DNA of 64,000 nucleotides from Pseudomonadota bacterium (lineage in GTDB: Bacteria > Pseudomonadota > Gammaproteobacteria > Burkholderiales > Burkholderiaceae_C): assembly GCA_021783695.1 (NCBI GenBank), contig JAJXTO010000003.1:1-64000 (forward strand), read 5' to 3'. The position numbers and the translations under genes are program-made. The notes beneath the pieces are model-generated. The model did no database searches. It saw nothing but the letters and a program-made list of their open reading frames with translations, and had not been told where the DNA came from. Of this stretch, positions 51,431 through 61,215 are shown piece after piece. Position 1 is the stretch's first letter. Every line of letters begins with the position of its first letter.

Positions 51431-54151
51431 ATGGCCGCATTACCCGAGATGCAACCGACATCCCTGTCCGCAACACGGGGAGATGCGGATCCGCAGGAAA
51501 CCCGCGAGTGGCTGGATGCGCTGGAGGCGCTGATTGCTTCTGAAGGCCCGGATCGGGCGCACTTCGTGCTGGAGTCGCTGATGGCGCAGGCGCGGCAAAG
51601 CGGTGTGGACATGCCGTTCTCCGCCAACACCGCCTATGTCAACACCATTGCCACCGACGACGAGGTGCGCAGCCCCGGCAATGTCGAGATCGAGGAACGT
51701 CTGCGCGCTTACATGCGCTGGAACGCCATGGCCATGGTGGTGCGCGCCAACCGGCTGCATCCGGCCGATGGCGGCGACCTCGGCGGGCACATGGCCTCGT
51801 TCGCCTCGCTGGCCACCATGTATGGCACCGGCTTCAACCACTTCTGGCACGCACCGACCGCCGACCATGGCGGCGACCTGATCTATTTCCAGGGCCACAG
51901 CTCTCCCGGTATTTACGCCCGCGCCTACATGGAAGGCCGCCTGAGCGAGGAGCAACTGGCGCATTTCCGCCAGGAGGTGGGCGGCAAGGGGCTGTCGAGC
52001 TATCCGCATCCCAAACTGATGCCGGACTTCTGGCAGTTCTCCACGGTGAGCATGGGCCTGGGGCCGATCATGTCCATCTATCAGGCGCGCTATCTCAAGT
52101 ATCTGCATGCCCGAGGCATCGCCGACACGTCCAAGCGCAAGGTCTGGGTGTTCTGCGGTGACGGTGAAATGGACGAGCCGGAATCGCTCGGCGCCATCGG
52201 TCTGGCAGCACGCGAAAAGCTCGACAACCTGGTGTTCGTCGTCAACTGCAATCTGCAGCGTCTGGACGGCCCGGTACGCGGCAACGGCAAGATCATCCAG
52301 GAGCTCGAAGCGGAGTTCCGTGGTTCGGGCTGGAATGTCATCAAGCTGATCTGGGGTTCGTACTGGGACCCGCTGCTGGCACGTGACAAGGACGGCATCC
52401 TGCGCCAGGTGATGATGGACGTTCTCGACGGCGACTATCAGGCGATGAAGGCCAACGACGGCGCCTTCGTGCGCAAGCATTTCTTCGGCCGCGACCCGCG
52501 ACTGCTCAAAATGGTCGAGCACATGAGCGACGAAGATATCTGGCGCCTGAACCGCGGCGGTCACGATCCGCAAAAGGTTTACGCCGCCTTCCACGCCGCG
52601 GCCAACCACCAGGGCGGCCCCACGGTGCTGCTGGTCAAGACCATCAAGGGCTATGGCATGGGCCGCGCAGCCGAGGCGCGCAACGTGGCACACCAGGTGA
52701 AAAAGCTCACCGACGAAGACATCCGCGAGTTCCGCGACCGCTTCAACATCCCGGTGCCCGACGGCGAACTGCCCAAGCTGCCCTTCTTCAAACCGGCGGA
52801 CGACACGCCGGAGATGCAATACCTCATCGCGCGCCGCAAGGCCCTGGGCGGCTTTCTGCCGCAGCGCCGCGAGAAAGCCGACGAACACCTGCCGGTGCCC
52901 GATCTGAAAGAGATCTTCCAGCCCATGCTGGAAGCCACCGCCGAAGGCCGCGAAATTTCCACCACCCAGGCCTATGTGCGCTGCCTCAACCAGCTGCTGC
53001 GCGACAAGACGCTCGGCCCGCGCGTGGTGCCCATCCTGGTGGACGAAACCCGCACCTTCGGCATGGAAGGGTTGTATCGCCAGATCGGGATCTACGCGCC
53101 GGAAGGGCAGAAATACACCCCGGTGGACCGTGGCGAGGTGATGTATTACCGCGAAGACAAGTCCGGGCAGATTCTGCAGGAAGGCATCAATGAGGCAGGC
53201 GGCATGTGCTCATGGATCGCCGCGGCCACCAGCTACTCGCACAGCAACCGCATCACCATTCCCTTCTATATCTTTTACTCGATGTTCGGCTTCCAGCGCA
53301 TCGGCGACCTGATCTGGGCCGCCGGGGACATGCTGGCGCGCGGCTTCCTGCTCGGCGGCACTTCCGGGCGCACCACGCTCAATGGCGAAGGCCTGCAGCA
53401 CGAAGATGGTCACAGCCAGATCATGGCGGCCAATGTGCCTAACTGCGTCAGCTACGACCCGACCTTCGCGCACGAAGTGGCCGTCATCCTGCACGCTGGC
53501 CTCAAGCGCATGGTCGAAAACCAGGAAGACGTCTTCTATTACCTCACCCTGCTCAACGAGAACTACACCCAGCCCGGGCTGCAGAAAGGCACCGAGGAGC
53601 AGATCCTCAAGGGCATGTACCTCTGCAAGCCGGGCAAGACCAAGAACAAGCTGCGCGTGCAGTTGCTCGGCTCCGGCTCCATCCTGCGCGAAAGTCTGGC
53701 CGCGCAGGAATTGCTGGAACAGGACTGGGGCGTGGCCGCAGACGTGTGGAGCTGCCCCAGCTTCAATGAACTGGCCCGCGACGGCAAGGCGGCGGAGCGC
53801 TGGAATCTGCTGCACCCTGGCGAAACGTCCCGCGTGCCTTTTGTTGCGCAGCAACTGGACAAACATGCCGGCCCGGTGGTGGCCAGCACCGACTATGTAC
53901 GGTTGTTTGCCGAGCAGATCCGTCCCTTCCTGCCCAAGGGCCGCAACTATCGCGTGCTCGGCACCGACGGCTTTGGCCGCTCCGACACCCGCACCGAACT
54001 GCGCCGTCACTTCGAGGTGGATCGGCATTACATCGCGCTGGCCGCGCTGCGCGGGCTGGTCGATGAAGGAGCGCTGCCTGCGGCCAAGCTCACCGAGGCC
54101 ATCGCCAAGTACGGCATCGACACCGACAAGGTGTTCTCGCTCTACGCCTGA
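51431..54151 (+). CDS. aceE: pyruvate dehydrogenase E1 component (homodimeric type)
   Basis: AceE decarboxylates pyruvate and passes the acetyl group to lipoyl-AceF. The ~906-residue protein has HADGGDLGGH-like substrate-site residues (LHPADGGDLGGHMASFASLA), GHSSPGIYARAY, and the thiamine-diphosphate motif VFCGDGEMDEPESLGAIGLAAREKLDNLVFVVNCNLQ. It also has LNGEGLQHEDGHSQIM in the C-terminal half. The ATG at 51431 follows GAGGAGAAACAAC. It opens aceE-aceF-lpdA and is divergent from the sensor kinase. Confidence 0.97.
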   Translation: MAALPEMQPTSLSATRGDADPQETREWLDALEALIASEGPDRAHFVLESLMAQARQSGVDMPFSANTAYVNTIATDDEVRSPGNVEIEERLRAYMRWNAMAMVVRANRLHPADGGDLGGHMASFASLATMYGTGFNHFWHAPTADHGGDLIYFQGHSSPGIYARAYMEGRLSEEQLAHFRQEVGGKGLSSYPHPKLMPDFWQFSTVSMGLGPIMSIYQARYLKYLHARGIADTSKRKVWVFCGDGEMDEPESLGAIGLAAREKLDNLVFVVNCNLQRLDGPVRGNGKIIQELEAEFRGSGWNVIKLIWGSYWDPLLARDKDGILRQVMMDVLDGDYQAMKANDGAFVRKHFFGRDPRLLKMVEHMSDEDIWRLNRGGHDPQKVYAAFHAAANHQGGPTVLLVKTIKGYGMGRAAEARNVAHQVKKLTDEDIREFRDRFNIPVPDGELPKLPFFKPADDTPEMQYLIARRKALGGFLPQRREKADEHLPVPDLKEIFQPMLEATAEGREISTTQAYVRCLNQLLRDKTLGPRVVPILVDETRTFGMEGLYRQIGIYAPEGQKYTPVDRGEVMYYREDKSGQILQEGINEAGGMCSWIAAATSYSHSNRITIPFYIFYSMFGFQRIGDLIWAAGDMLARGFLLGGTSGRTTLNGEGLQHEDGHSQIMAANVPNCVSYDPTFAHEVAVILHAGLKRMVENQEDVFYYLTLLNENYTQPGLQKGTEEQILKGMYLCKPGKTKNKLRVQLLGSGSILRESLAAQELLEQDWGVAADVWSCPSFNELARDGKAAERWNLLHPGETSRVPFVAQQLDKHAGPVVASTDYVRLFAEQIRPFLPKGRNYRVLGTDGFGRSDTRTELRRHFEVDRHYIALAALRGLVDEGALPAAKLTEAIAKYGIDTDKVFSLYA

Positions 54152-54189
54152 ACGACAGCCACCCGCACACACAACAGGAGACGCACAAC

Positions 54190-55566
54190 ATGGCCGTCGT
54201 CGAGGTCAAGGTTCCCGACATCGGGGATTTCAAGGATGTGGAAGTGATCGAGGTGCTGGTCAAGCCTGGCGACACGATCGCAGTGGATCAATCGCTGGTC
54301 ACGGTGGAGAGTGACAAGGCCAGCATGGAGATACCCAGCAGCGCAGCCGGGGTGGTCAAGGCCCTGCGGGTCAAGCTGGGCGACAAGGTGAACCAAGGCG
54401 TGGTGCTGCTCGAACTCGACGCCGCGGATGCCGCCAGCGCCGCGCAGCCCGCCGCAGCAGTTCCGGCCGCAGCCGCGCCTGCGCCTGCTCAGCCCGAGAC
54501 ACCACCGCCCGTCGCCCCGCCTCCCGCGGCAGTCGGTGTGGGTTTCGCCTCCGAGCCGCGCCATCACACCCCGCCCACTGCGGCCCTGGCGGCGCCCTTG
54601 CCAGCCGCCACGTCTGCGCAGTTGCCGCATGCCTCGCCCAGTGTGCGCAAGCTGGCACGCGAACTCGGCGTGCCGCTGTTGGAAGTCAAGGGCAGCGGCG
54701 CCAAGGGCCGCATCACGGCCGAGGACGTGCAGGCCTTCGTCAAGGCGGTGATGGCGGGCCAGGCCGTCACAGAGGCTGCTGCCGAAGCGGGTGTCGCCTC
54801 AGGCAAGGGCGGCGCAAGCCTGGGCGGGCTCAATCTGCTGCCCTGGCCCAAGGTGGATTTCGCCAAATTCGGCCCCATCAGCAGCCAGCCGCTGTCGCGC
54901 ATCAAAAAGCTCTCCGGTCCCAATCTGGCACGCAACTGGGCCATGATTCCGCATGTCACCCAGTTCGACGAGGCCGACATCACCGAACTGGAAGAATTCC
55001 GCAAGACCACCAACGAGCGCATGGCCAAGCAGGGCGTCAAGCTCACCATGTTGGCCTTTGTGATGAAGGCCTGCGTGAGCGCGCTCAAACAGATGCCGAC
55101 GTTCAACAGCTCGCTCGATGAATCGGGTGAGAACCTCGTTCTGAAGGACTACATCCACCTCGGTTTCGCCGCCGACACGCCGCAGGGCCTGGTGGTGCCG
55201 GTGCTGAAAGACGTGAACAAGAAAGGGCTGGCGCAGATCGCCAAGGAAATGGGCGAACTGGCCGCCACGGCGCGCGAGGGCAAGCTCAAGCCTTCCGACA
55301 TGCAGGGCGCCACCTTCACCATTTCCAGTTTGGGCGGGGTGGGCGGCACGGCGTTCACGCCCATCATCAACGCGCCGGAAGTGGCCATCCTCGGGCTGTC
55401 CAAGTCGCAGATCAAGCCGGTGTGGGACGGTGCCGCATTCCAGCCGCGGCTGATGCTGCCGCTATCGCTCTCGTATGACCATCGCGTCATCGACGGCGCG
55501 ATGGCCGCGCGCTTCACCACCCTGCTCGGCGAGCTGCTCGCCGATCTGCGGCGTGTGCTGATCTGA
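54190..55566 (+). CDS. aceF: dihydrolipoamide acetyltransferase (PDH E2)
   Basis: The E2 core of pyruvate dehydrogenase. The 458-residue protein has one lipoyl domain (1-77) with the lipoylated Lys in [12 protein letters not shown] and an Ala/Pro linker. A peripheral subunit-binding domain (~150-185, [28 protein letters not shown]) and the CoA-acyltransferase domain follow, the latter with FTISSLGG and the catalytic [11 protein letters not shown]. coli AceF has three lipoyl domains; one is common in betaproteobacteria. The DNA for the lipoyl domain is identical to that in lpdA. Confidence 0.96.
   Translation: MAVVEVKVPDIGDFKDVEVIEVLVKPGDTIAVDQSLVTVESDKASMEIPSSAAGVVKALRVKLGDKVNQGVVLLELDAADAASAAQPAAAVPAAAAPAPAQPETPPPVAPPPAAVGVGFASEPRHHTPPTAALAAPLPAATSAQLPHASPSVRKLARELGVPLLEVKGSGAKGRITAEDVQAFVKAVMAGQAVTEAAAEAGVASGKGGASLGGLNLLPWPKVDFAKFGPISSQPLSRIKKLSGPNLARNWAMIPHVTQFDEADITELEEFRKTTNERMAKQGVKLTMLAFVMKACVSALKQMPTFNSSLDESGENLVLKDYIHLGFAADTPQGLVVPVLKDVNKKGLAQIAKEMGELAATAREGKLKPSDMQGATFTISSLGGVGGTAFTPIINAPEVAILGLSKSQIKPVWDGAAFQPRLMLPLSLSYDHRVIDGAMAARFTTLLGELLADLRRVLI
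54199..54424 (+). repeat. 226-bp direct repeat, copy A (lipoyl domain of aceF)
   Basis: Every base from GTCGAGGTCAAGG to GAACTCGACGCCG matches 55589-55814, third codon positions included. The flanks diverge at once on both sides (GCCGTC versus GCAACA upstream, GCGGAT versus TGGGCT downstream). Confidence 0.97.
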
Positions 55567-55579
55567 ACAGGGACTTGAG

Positions 55580-57400
55580 ATGGCAACAGTCGAGGTCAAG
55601 GTTCCCGACATCGGGGATTTCAAGGATGTGGAAGTGATCGAGGTGCTGGTCAAGCCTGGCGACACGATCGCAGTGGATCAATCGCTGGTCACGGTGGAGA
55701 GTGACAAGGCCAGCATGGAGATACCCAGCAGCGCAGCCGGGGTGGTCAAGGCCCTGCGGGTCAAGCTGGGCGACAAGGTGAACCAAGGCGTGGTGCTGCT
55801 CGAACTCGACGCCGTGGGCTCGCAACATGCCGCGCCAGCCGCTGCGCCCGCTGCAGAGGTTCCCCCGGTTCCGGCGGCACAGCCAGCGGTGCAGTCCTTC
55901 CCCGCGCCCGCGCCGCAGCCTGCTGCCGCGTTCGAGGGCAAGGCCGATGTCGAGTGCGATGTGCTGGTGCTTGGCGCCGGGCCGGGCGGCTATTCCGCAG
56001 CGTTTCGCGCCGCGGATCTCGGCCTCAAGGTGGTGCTGGTCGAGCGTTACGCCGCGCTGGGCGGGGTGTGCCTGAACGTCGGCTGTATTCCGAGCAAGGC
56101 GCTGCTGCATGTTGCAGCAGTCATGGACGAGGCCGCGCACTTTGCCGAGCTGGGCGTGACGTTCGCCGCACCGACTGTGGACCGCGCCAGGCTCGCCGCG
56201 CACAAGGCCAAGGTGGTGGGCAAGCTCACCGGCGGGCTGGCGGCCATGGCCAAGATGCGCAAGGTCGCGGTGCTGCGCGGCTACGGCAGCTTTGCCGATG
56301 CGCATCATGTCGTGGTCGAAGCCACCGAAGGCGAAGGGCAGGGCAAGACGGGCGCCACACAAACGGTGCGCTTTGCCCGCGCCATCATTGCTGCAGGATC
56401 GCAGGCGCTGCGCCTGCCTTTCCTGCCCGACGATCCGCGCATCGTCGATTCCACCGGCGCACTCACCCTGCAGCACGCGCCGAAGAACATGCTCATCATC
56501 GGCGGCGGCATCATCGGCCTGGAAATGGGCACGGTGTATTCCACCCTCGGCGCTCGTCTGGACGTGGTGGAAATGCTGGACGGCCTGATGCCCGGCGCCG
56601 ACCGCGATCTGGTCAAGGTCTGGCAGAAGCGCAACGCCAAGCGCTTCGACCGCGTGATGCTCAAGACAAAAACCGTGGCCGCCGAGGCCAGGGCCGACGG
56701 CATCTGGGTGACGTTCGAGGGCGAAGGCGCGCCTGCTGAGCCGCAGCGCTATGACCTGGTGTTGCAGGCCGTGGGCCGCGCGCCCAATGGCCGTAAGATC
56801 GCCGCCGACAAGGCCGGTGTGGCGGTGAACGAGCGTGGCTTCATCTCAGTGGATGCGCAACTGCGCACCAACGTGCCGCACATTTTCGCCATCGGAGACA
56901 TCGTCGGCCAGCCCATGCTGGCGCACAAGGCGGTGCACGAAGGTCATGTGGCCGCCGAGGTTTGCGCGGGTGAGCTGCGCAGCGACGACGCGCTGGCGAA
57001 GGCGGCATTCGACGCTCGGGTGATTCCCAGCGTGGCCTACACCGACCCGGAAATCGCCTGGGTCGGTCTGACCGAAGACGCCGCCAAGGCGCAGGGCATC
57101 GCCGTCACCAAGGGGTTGTTTCCGTGGACGGCGTCGGGCCGCGCCATTGCCAACGGCCGTGATGAAGGTTTCACCAAACTGCTGTTCGACCAGGCCACCC
57201 ACCGCATCGTCGGCGGCGGCATCGTCGGCACGCATGCCGGCGATCTGATCGGCGAAATCGCCCTGGCCATCGAGATGGGCGCGGACGCGGTGGACATCGG
57301 CCGCACCATCCATCCTCACCCGACGCTGGGCGAATCCATCGGTCTGGCGGCGGAGACGGCCGAGGGGAGCTGCACCGATCTGCCGCCAGCAAGACGGTGA
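55580..57400 (+). CDS. lpdA: dihydrolipoamide dehydrogenase with N-terminal lipoyl domain (PDH E3)
   Basis: E3 reoxidises dihydrolipoyl groups with FAD and NAD+. The 606-residue protein has an N-terminal lipoyl domain (1-77) and an Ala/Pro linker (~78-115). The FAD motif [18 protein letters not shown], the redox disulfide [17 protein letters not shown], the NAD motif [30 protein letters not shown] and the active-site HPHPTLGES follow. Lipoyl-E3 fusions are known in PDH operons of betaproteobacteria. It is 13 bp after aceF and ends at a terminator. Confidence 0.96.
   Translation: MATVEVKVPDIGDFKDVEVIEVLVKPGDTIAVDQSLVTVESDKASMEIPSSAAGVVKALRVKLGDKVNQGVVLLELDAVGSQHAAPAAAPAAEVPPVPAAQPAVQSFPAPAPQPAAAFEGKADVECDVLVLGAGPGGYSAAFRAADLGLKVVLVERYAALGGVCLNVGCIPSKALLHVAAVMDEAAHFAELGVTFAAPTVDRARLAAHKAKVVGKLTGGLAAMAKMRKVAVLRGYGSFADAHHVVVEATEGEGQGKTGATQTVRFARAIIAAGSQALRLPFLPDDPRIVDSTGALTLQHAPKNMLIIGGGIIGLEMGTVYSTLGARLDVVEMLDGLMPGADRDLVKVWQKRNAKRFDRVMLKTKTVAAEARADGIWVTFEGEGAPAEPQRYDLVLQAVGRAPNGRKIAADKAGVAVNERGFISVDAQLRTNVPHIFAIGDIVGQPMLAHKAVHEGHVAAEVCAGELRSDDALAKAAFDARVIPSVAYTDPEIAWVGLTEDAAKAQGIAVTKGLFPWTASGRAIANGRDEGFTKLLFDQATHRIVGGGIVGTHAGDLIGEIALAIEMGADAVDIGRTIHPHPTLGESIGLAAETAEGSCTDLPPARR
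55589..55814 (+). repeat. 226-bp direct repeat, copy B (lipoyl domain of lpdA)
   Basis: A perfect copy of 54199-54424, with starts 1390 bp apart. Identity at silent positions indicates recent duplication or gene conversion rather than protein-level selection alone. Confidence 0.97.
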
Positions 57401-57424
57401 AAAACGGGCTGAAGCCCGTTTTTT
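57401..57424. terminator. Rho-independent terminator after lpdA
   Basis: AAAACGGGCT-GA-AGCCCGTTTT is a perfect 10-bp stem directly after the lpdA stop, with further Ts on the plus strand and an A-run on the other side. It can also stop the convergent nlpC-type gene. Confidence 0.92.
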
Positions 57425-57433
57425 CCAGACGCT

Positions 57434-58081
57434 CTACTGTCCGTTGGATGAATCGACAGAAGACCGCGGATCGTCCTGCGCCACTTCGGTGTGGTTGCCA
57501 GTCAGAATGCGACGCGCACCATCGAAGCGCTTGGCCCAGTAGGGCGCATCGAGGTCTTCGATGCGGATGGTCTGCCCGGGGCGCGGAGAATGAATGAACT
57601 GGCCGTTGCCGATATAGATGCCGACGTGCGAGAAAGCCCGGCGCAGGGTGTTGAAGAACACCAGATCGCCGGGCTTGAGCTGATTTTCGGAAATCTTTTC
57701 GCCTTCCCGGGCCTGTTGTGCTGCGTTGTGCGGCAGCACCGTACCCAGGGTTTCCTGATAGACGTAACGCACGAACCCCGAGCAGTCAAATCCGCTGCGG
57801 GCCGAGTCGCCACCATAGCGGTATTGCACACCGAGAAAGCTCAGCGCATTGACCACCAGATCGGATGCACGGGTGGACACCTGGTGCACGAAACCGTTAT
57901 TGTTCAGCCATTGTTTCAGCGAGGCATCGTCGCGCTGGGCGTTTTTCACATCTCGCACCGCGTTGGCAGAAGGCTGCGCCGGATCGATCTGCGGCAACGC
58001 CACGGAGTCGGCCCAAGCGGGCGTGCCGCACAGCACGCAGCACGCAAAAGCGAACGGGACGAATATGGGATTGACACGCAT
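57434..58081 (-). CDS. NlpC/P60 family peptidoglycan endopeptidase
   Basis: A 215-residue secreted C40-family cell-wall hydrolase. A signal peptide (residues 1-24, ending PAWA) is followed by a helical linker and the NlpC/P60 domain (~72-195). Catalytic residues are Cys100 in GFDCSGFVRYVYQ, His152 in FSHVGIYIGNGQ and His164. It also has VQYRYGG and PGDLVFFNT. Such enzymes cleave D-Glu-mesoDAP bonds in stem peptides. It is a single gene, convergent with lpdA and divergent from the acuI-like gene. Confidence 0.92.
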   Translation of the reverse strand: MRVNPIFVPFAFACCVLCGTPAWADSVALPQIDPAQPSANAVRDVKNAQRDDASLKQWLNNNGFVHQVSTRASDLVVNALSFLGVQYRYGGDSARSGFDCSGFVRYVYQETLGTVLPHNAAQQAREGEKISENQLKPGDLVFFNTLRRAFSHVGIYIGNGQFIHSPRPGQTIRIEDLDAPYWAKRFDGARRILTGNHTEVAQDDPRSSVDSSNGQ

Positions 58082-58163
58082 AAGCGACCGAATTTAGGTA
58101 AATTGGCTCGTTGTGTCAACGATTGTGCAGTGCAAAATCAAAACCCATTTTGGAGGCAACCGC

Positions 58164-59141
58164 ATGTTCACAGCCTGGCGCCTGGATCAAACGGAACAGG
58201 GATTTCACGCGGCCCTGACGCAGTTCCAAGAGAGCGATCTGCCCGAAGGAAATGTGACCGTGGCGGTGGAATATTCCACACTCAACTACAAGGACGCGCT
58301 GGCATTGACCCATCGCGGCCCCGTGGTGCGGCGATGGCCGATGGTGCCGGGCATCGACGGCGCGGGGACGGTGCTGGAGAGTTCACACCCTGATTGGCGT
58401 CCGGGCGACCGCTGGTTGCTCAATGGATGGGGCGTGGGCGAAACGCACTGGGGCTGCCTGAGCCAGCGCGCGCGCTTGAATGGCGACTGGTTGATTCCTC
58501 TGCCCAAAGGACTCAGCAGTCGCCAGGCCATGGCGCTGGGCACGGCGGGCTACACCGCTGCGCTGTGCGTGCTGGCGCTGGAGCGGCACGCAGCTCATCC
58601 GGCACAGGGAGACGTGCTGGTGACGGGCGCAAGCGGCGGGGTGGGCGGTGTGGCCGTGGCGCTGCTGGCCAGGCTGGGCTGGACGGTGGTGGCTTCCACC
58701 GGCAAGTTGCACGAGCAAGCCTATCTGCGGGAGCTTGGCGCAGCGGACATCATCGACCGCAACACCTTGTCGTCCCCTGGAAAACCCTTGCAGAAGGAAC
58801 GCTGGGCGGCCGTGGTGGACACGGTGGGCAGCCAGACACTCGCCAATGCCTGCGCGCAAACCCGGTGGGGCGGCGTGGTGGCGGCTTGCGGCCTGGCCGG
58901 GGGAATGGACTTCCCGACCACAGTGGCGCCGTTCATTCTGCGCGGGGTGACGTTGGTCGGTATCGATAGTGTGATGCAGCCGCGGGCGGCCCGCTGCAAG
59001 GCATGGCAGAAACTGGTGGATTTGATCGATGTGCAGATGCTTGAGCGCATCGCCCACGAGATCCCGCTTGACCAGGCTGCAGAGGCGGCGCGGAGTCTGC
59101 TCGACGGCCAGGTGCGCGGGCGGCTGGTCGTCAAAATCTGA
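58164..59141 (+). CDS. acuI: acrylyl-CoA reductase (NADPH), AcuI/YhdH family
   Basis: A 325-residue zinc-free medium-chain reductase. It has VEYSTLNYKDALALT, PGIDGAGTV, WGVGETHWGCLSQRARL, the nucleotide-binding VTGASGGVGGVAVALLARLGW and CGLAGGMDFPTTVAPFILRGVTLVGIDSV. These are features of AcuI/YhdH, which reduces toxic acryloyl-CoA to propionyl-CoA. The ATG at 58164 follows TGGAGG at ideal spacing; a GTG 17 codons upstream lacks support. prpE follows 101 bp downstream, which strengthens the link to C3 acyl-CoA metabolism. Confidence 0.88.
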   Translation: MFTAWRLDQTEQGFHAALTQFQESDLPEGNVTVAVEYSTLNYKDALALTHRGPVVRRWPMVPGIDGAGTVLESSHPDWRPGDRWLLNGWGVGETHWGCLSQRARLNGDWLIPLPKGLSSRQAMALGTAGYTAALCVLALERHAAHPAQGDVLVTGASGGVGGVAVALLARLGWTVVASTGKLHEQAYLRELGAADIIDRNTLSSPGKPLQKERWAAVVDTVGSQTLANACAQTRWGGVVAACGLAGGMDFPTTVAPFILRGVTLVGIDSVMQPRAARCKAWQKLVDLIDVQMLERIAHEIPLDQAAEAARSLLDGQVRGRLVVKI

Positions 59142-59242
59142 TCTTCTGATGGGAAGCTCGGGAGGTCGGGCGTCAGTCCGGCGTCAGCGCCTCTTCCTAG
59201 GCTGGTCCGAGCCAAGCACCAAACGACAAAGGAGACCATGTA

Positions 59243-61132
59243 ATGTCCGATCCCTCTTACGCGGCGTTTTATCGCCACAGTGTGGAGTCCCCCGAAGCCT
59301 TCTGGGCCGAGCAGGCGCAGGGCATCGCATGGCAGCGGCCTTGGGGTCAGGTGCTCGACCGCAGCAACCCACCTTTCGCCGCCTGGTTTGTCGGCGGTTT
59401 GACCAATCTGTGCCACAACGCGGTCGATCGGCATCTGGCGGACCGCGCGGAGCAGGCCGCGCTGGTTTACGTCTCCACAGAAACCGGACAGGAGCGCACT
59501 TACAGCTATGCCGATCTGCACCGCGAGGTGCAGATCATGGCCGCGAGTCTGCAGAGTCTGGGTGTGAGCCAGGGCGACCGTGTGCTCATCTACATGCCGA
59601 TGATTCCCGAAGCGGTCTTTGCCATGCTGGCCTGCGTGCGGCTCGGTGCGGTGCATTCGGTCGTGTTTGGCGGATTTGCCTCGGTGAGCCTGGCCGCGCG
59701 TATCGATGATGCCCGCCCGAAGGTGATCGTCAGCGCAGACGCCGGGTCGCGTGGCGGCAAGGTCATGCCGTACAAACCCCTGCTCGACGACGCCCTGCGC
59801 CTGTCTCAGCATCCGCCGGCGCAAGTCATCGTGGTGGATCGCGGTCTGGCGGACTGGGCGCGGCAGCCCGGCAGAGATGAAAGTTACGGCGATCTGCGCG
59901 CCAGGCATGCGCTGGCGAAAGTGCCCTGTGTCTGGGTGGAGTCTACGCACCCGAGCTACATTCTCTACACATCAGGCACCACCGGCAAACCCAAGGGAGT
60001 ACAGCGCGATACAGGCGGCTATGCCGTGGCGCTGCACCTGTCCATGCGCGTGATCTATGGCGGAAAACCTGGCGAGACCTTTTTCTGCACCAGCGACATC
60101 GGCTGGGTCGTGGGGCACAGCTATATCGTCTATGCGCCCTTGCTCACCGGCATGACCACCATCCTTTTTGAGGGGACGCCAGTCCGTCCTGATGCCGCCG
60201 TGTTCTGGCGGGTGGCGCAGCAGTACCGCGTCAATCTGCTGTTCTCTGCCCCCACGGCGATGCGTGTGCTCAGGCGCCACGATCCAGCCCTGCTGCAGCG
60301 CCATGACCTGTCGGCTCTGCGCGCCATTTTTCTTGCAGGCGAACCGCTCGACGAGCCGACGGGACGCTGGGTGGCCGAATCCCTCGGCAAGCCCGTGGTC
60401 GACAATTATTGGCAGACGGAGACCGGCTGGCCCATTCTGGCAACGCCGCAGGGCTTCGCGGATGTGGCGTCGCGCCCCGGATCGCCCGGCGTTTCCATGC
60501 CGGGCTATAAAGTGTGTCTGCGCAACGAAACCGATGGTGCCCCGGTTGCTGCCGGTGAGAAGGGCGTTGTGGCCATGGACTGGCCGCTGCCCCCGGGTTG
60601 CCTGCAAACCATCTGGGGCGATGATGCGCGGTTCGTCCAAACTTACTGGAGTACATACCCCAACAGGCAGGTGTATTCCACCTTTGACTGGGGACGTCAG
60701 GACGCCGACGGGTATCTGTACATCCTCGGCCGCACGGATGATGTGATCAATGTCGCCGGACATCGACTGGGCACCCGCGAAATCGAAGAGAGTATCAGCG
60801 CCCATCCGGCAGTCGCCGAGGTGGCCGTGGTGGGCGTGCAGGATGCGCTCAAGGGTCAGGCGGCCTGGGCTTTCGTGGTGTTGCGGCCGGGGCAGATTGA
60901 TGCCGCCGCCGCGCAGCAGGCCTCGATCGCCGCGCATGTGGATGCACAGTTGGGCGCCGTCGCCAGGCCGCAGCGCATCTGCCTGGTCACGGCCTTGCCC
61001 AAGACCCGATCTGGCAAAATGCTGCGCCGAGCCATTCAGGCGATCTGCGAAGGCCGCGACCCTGGCGACCTCACTACACTTGAAGATCCGCTTGCCCTTC
61101 AGCAAATTCCTGATGCAATTGCGCGCCCCTGA
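59243..61132 (+). CDS. prpE: propionate--CoA ligase
   Basis: PrpE activates propionate (and can accept acrylate or acetate in characterised relatives) to the acyl-CoA via an acyl-adenylate. The 629-residue protein aligns along its length with E. coli PrpE (628 aa). It has DRSNPPFAAWF, LYTSGTTGKPKGVQRD (ATP loop), DIGWVVGHSYIVYAPLL, YWQTETGWP, GRTDDVINVAGHRLGTREIEE, and the C-terminal catalytic Lys in TRSGKMLRRAIQAICEGRDPGDLTT. CAAAGGAGACCATGTA precedes the ATG. It sits with acuI, far from prpBCD at 9838-13988. Confidence 0.95.
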   Translation: MSDPSYAAFYRHSVESPEAFWAEQAQGIAWQRPWGQVLDRSNPPFAAWFVGGLTNLCHNAVDRHLADRAEQAALVYVSTETGQERTYSYADLHREVQIMAASLQSLGVSQGDRVLIYMPMIPEAVFAMLACVRLGAVHSVVFGGFASVSLAARIDDARPKVIVSADAGSRGGKVMPYKPLLDDALRLSQHPPAQVIVVDRGLADWARQPGRDESYGDLRARHALAKVPCVWVESTHPSYILYTSGTTGKPKGVQRDTGGYAVALHLSMRVIYGGKPGETFFCTSDIGWVVGHSYIVYAPLLTGMTTILFEGTPVRPDAAVFWRVAQQYRVNLLFSAPTAMRVLRRHDPALLQRHDLSALRAIFLAGEPLDEPTGRWVAESLGKPVVDNYWQTETGWPILATPQGFADVASRPGSPGVSMPGYKVCLRNETDGAPVAAGEKGVVAMDWPLPPGCLQTIWGDDARFVQTYWSTYPNRQVYSTFDWGRQDADGYLYILGRTDDVINVAGHRLGTREIEESISAHPAVAEVAVVGVQDALKGQAAWAFVVLRPGQIDAAAAQQASIAAHVDAQLGAVARPQRICLVTALPKTRSGKMLRRAIQAICEGRDPGDLTTLEDPLALQQIPDAIARP

Positions 61133-61148
61133 CTAGGGAAACTCCTAG
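61133..61148. promoter_or_regulatory. Inverted repeat CTAGG-N6-CCTAG upstream of the arsR-sox promoter
   Basis: A perfect 5-bp dyad directly after the prpE stop, centred about 70 bp upstream of the predicted arsR transcription start. It lacks a U-tract, so it is a poor terminator. Its position suits an upstream activator site. Confidence 0.35.
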
Positions 61149-61178
61149 CCGCCAAGGGTGGACAAGGCTCCTCTTGGT

Positions 61179-61209
61179 TTGAAAAATATCAGTGCTTGCT
61201 TATAAGCAA
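61179..61209 (+). promoter_or_regulatory. arsR-soxCD promoter with palindromic operator over the -10
   Basis: TTGAAA (61179-61184) and TATAAG (61201-61206), 16 bp apart, each match consensus at five of six bases. The perfect 14-bp palindrome TTGCTTATAAGCAA (61196-61209) covers the -10 box, the expected place for a dimeric ArsR repressor to block polymerase. The predicted start, near 61213, is only about 3 nt before the ATG. Confidence 0.7.
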
Positions 61210-61215
61210 ATTCAC

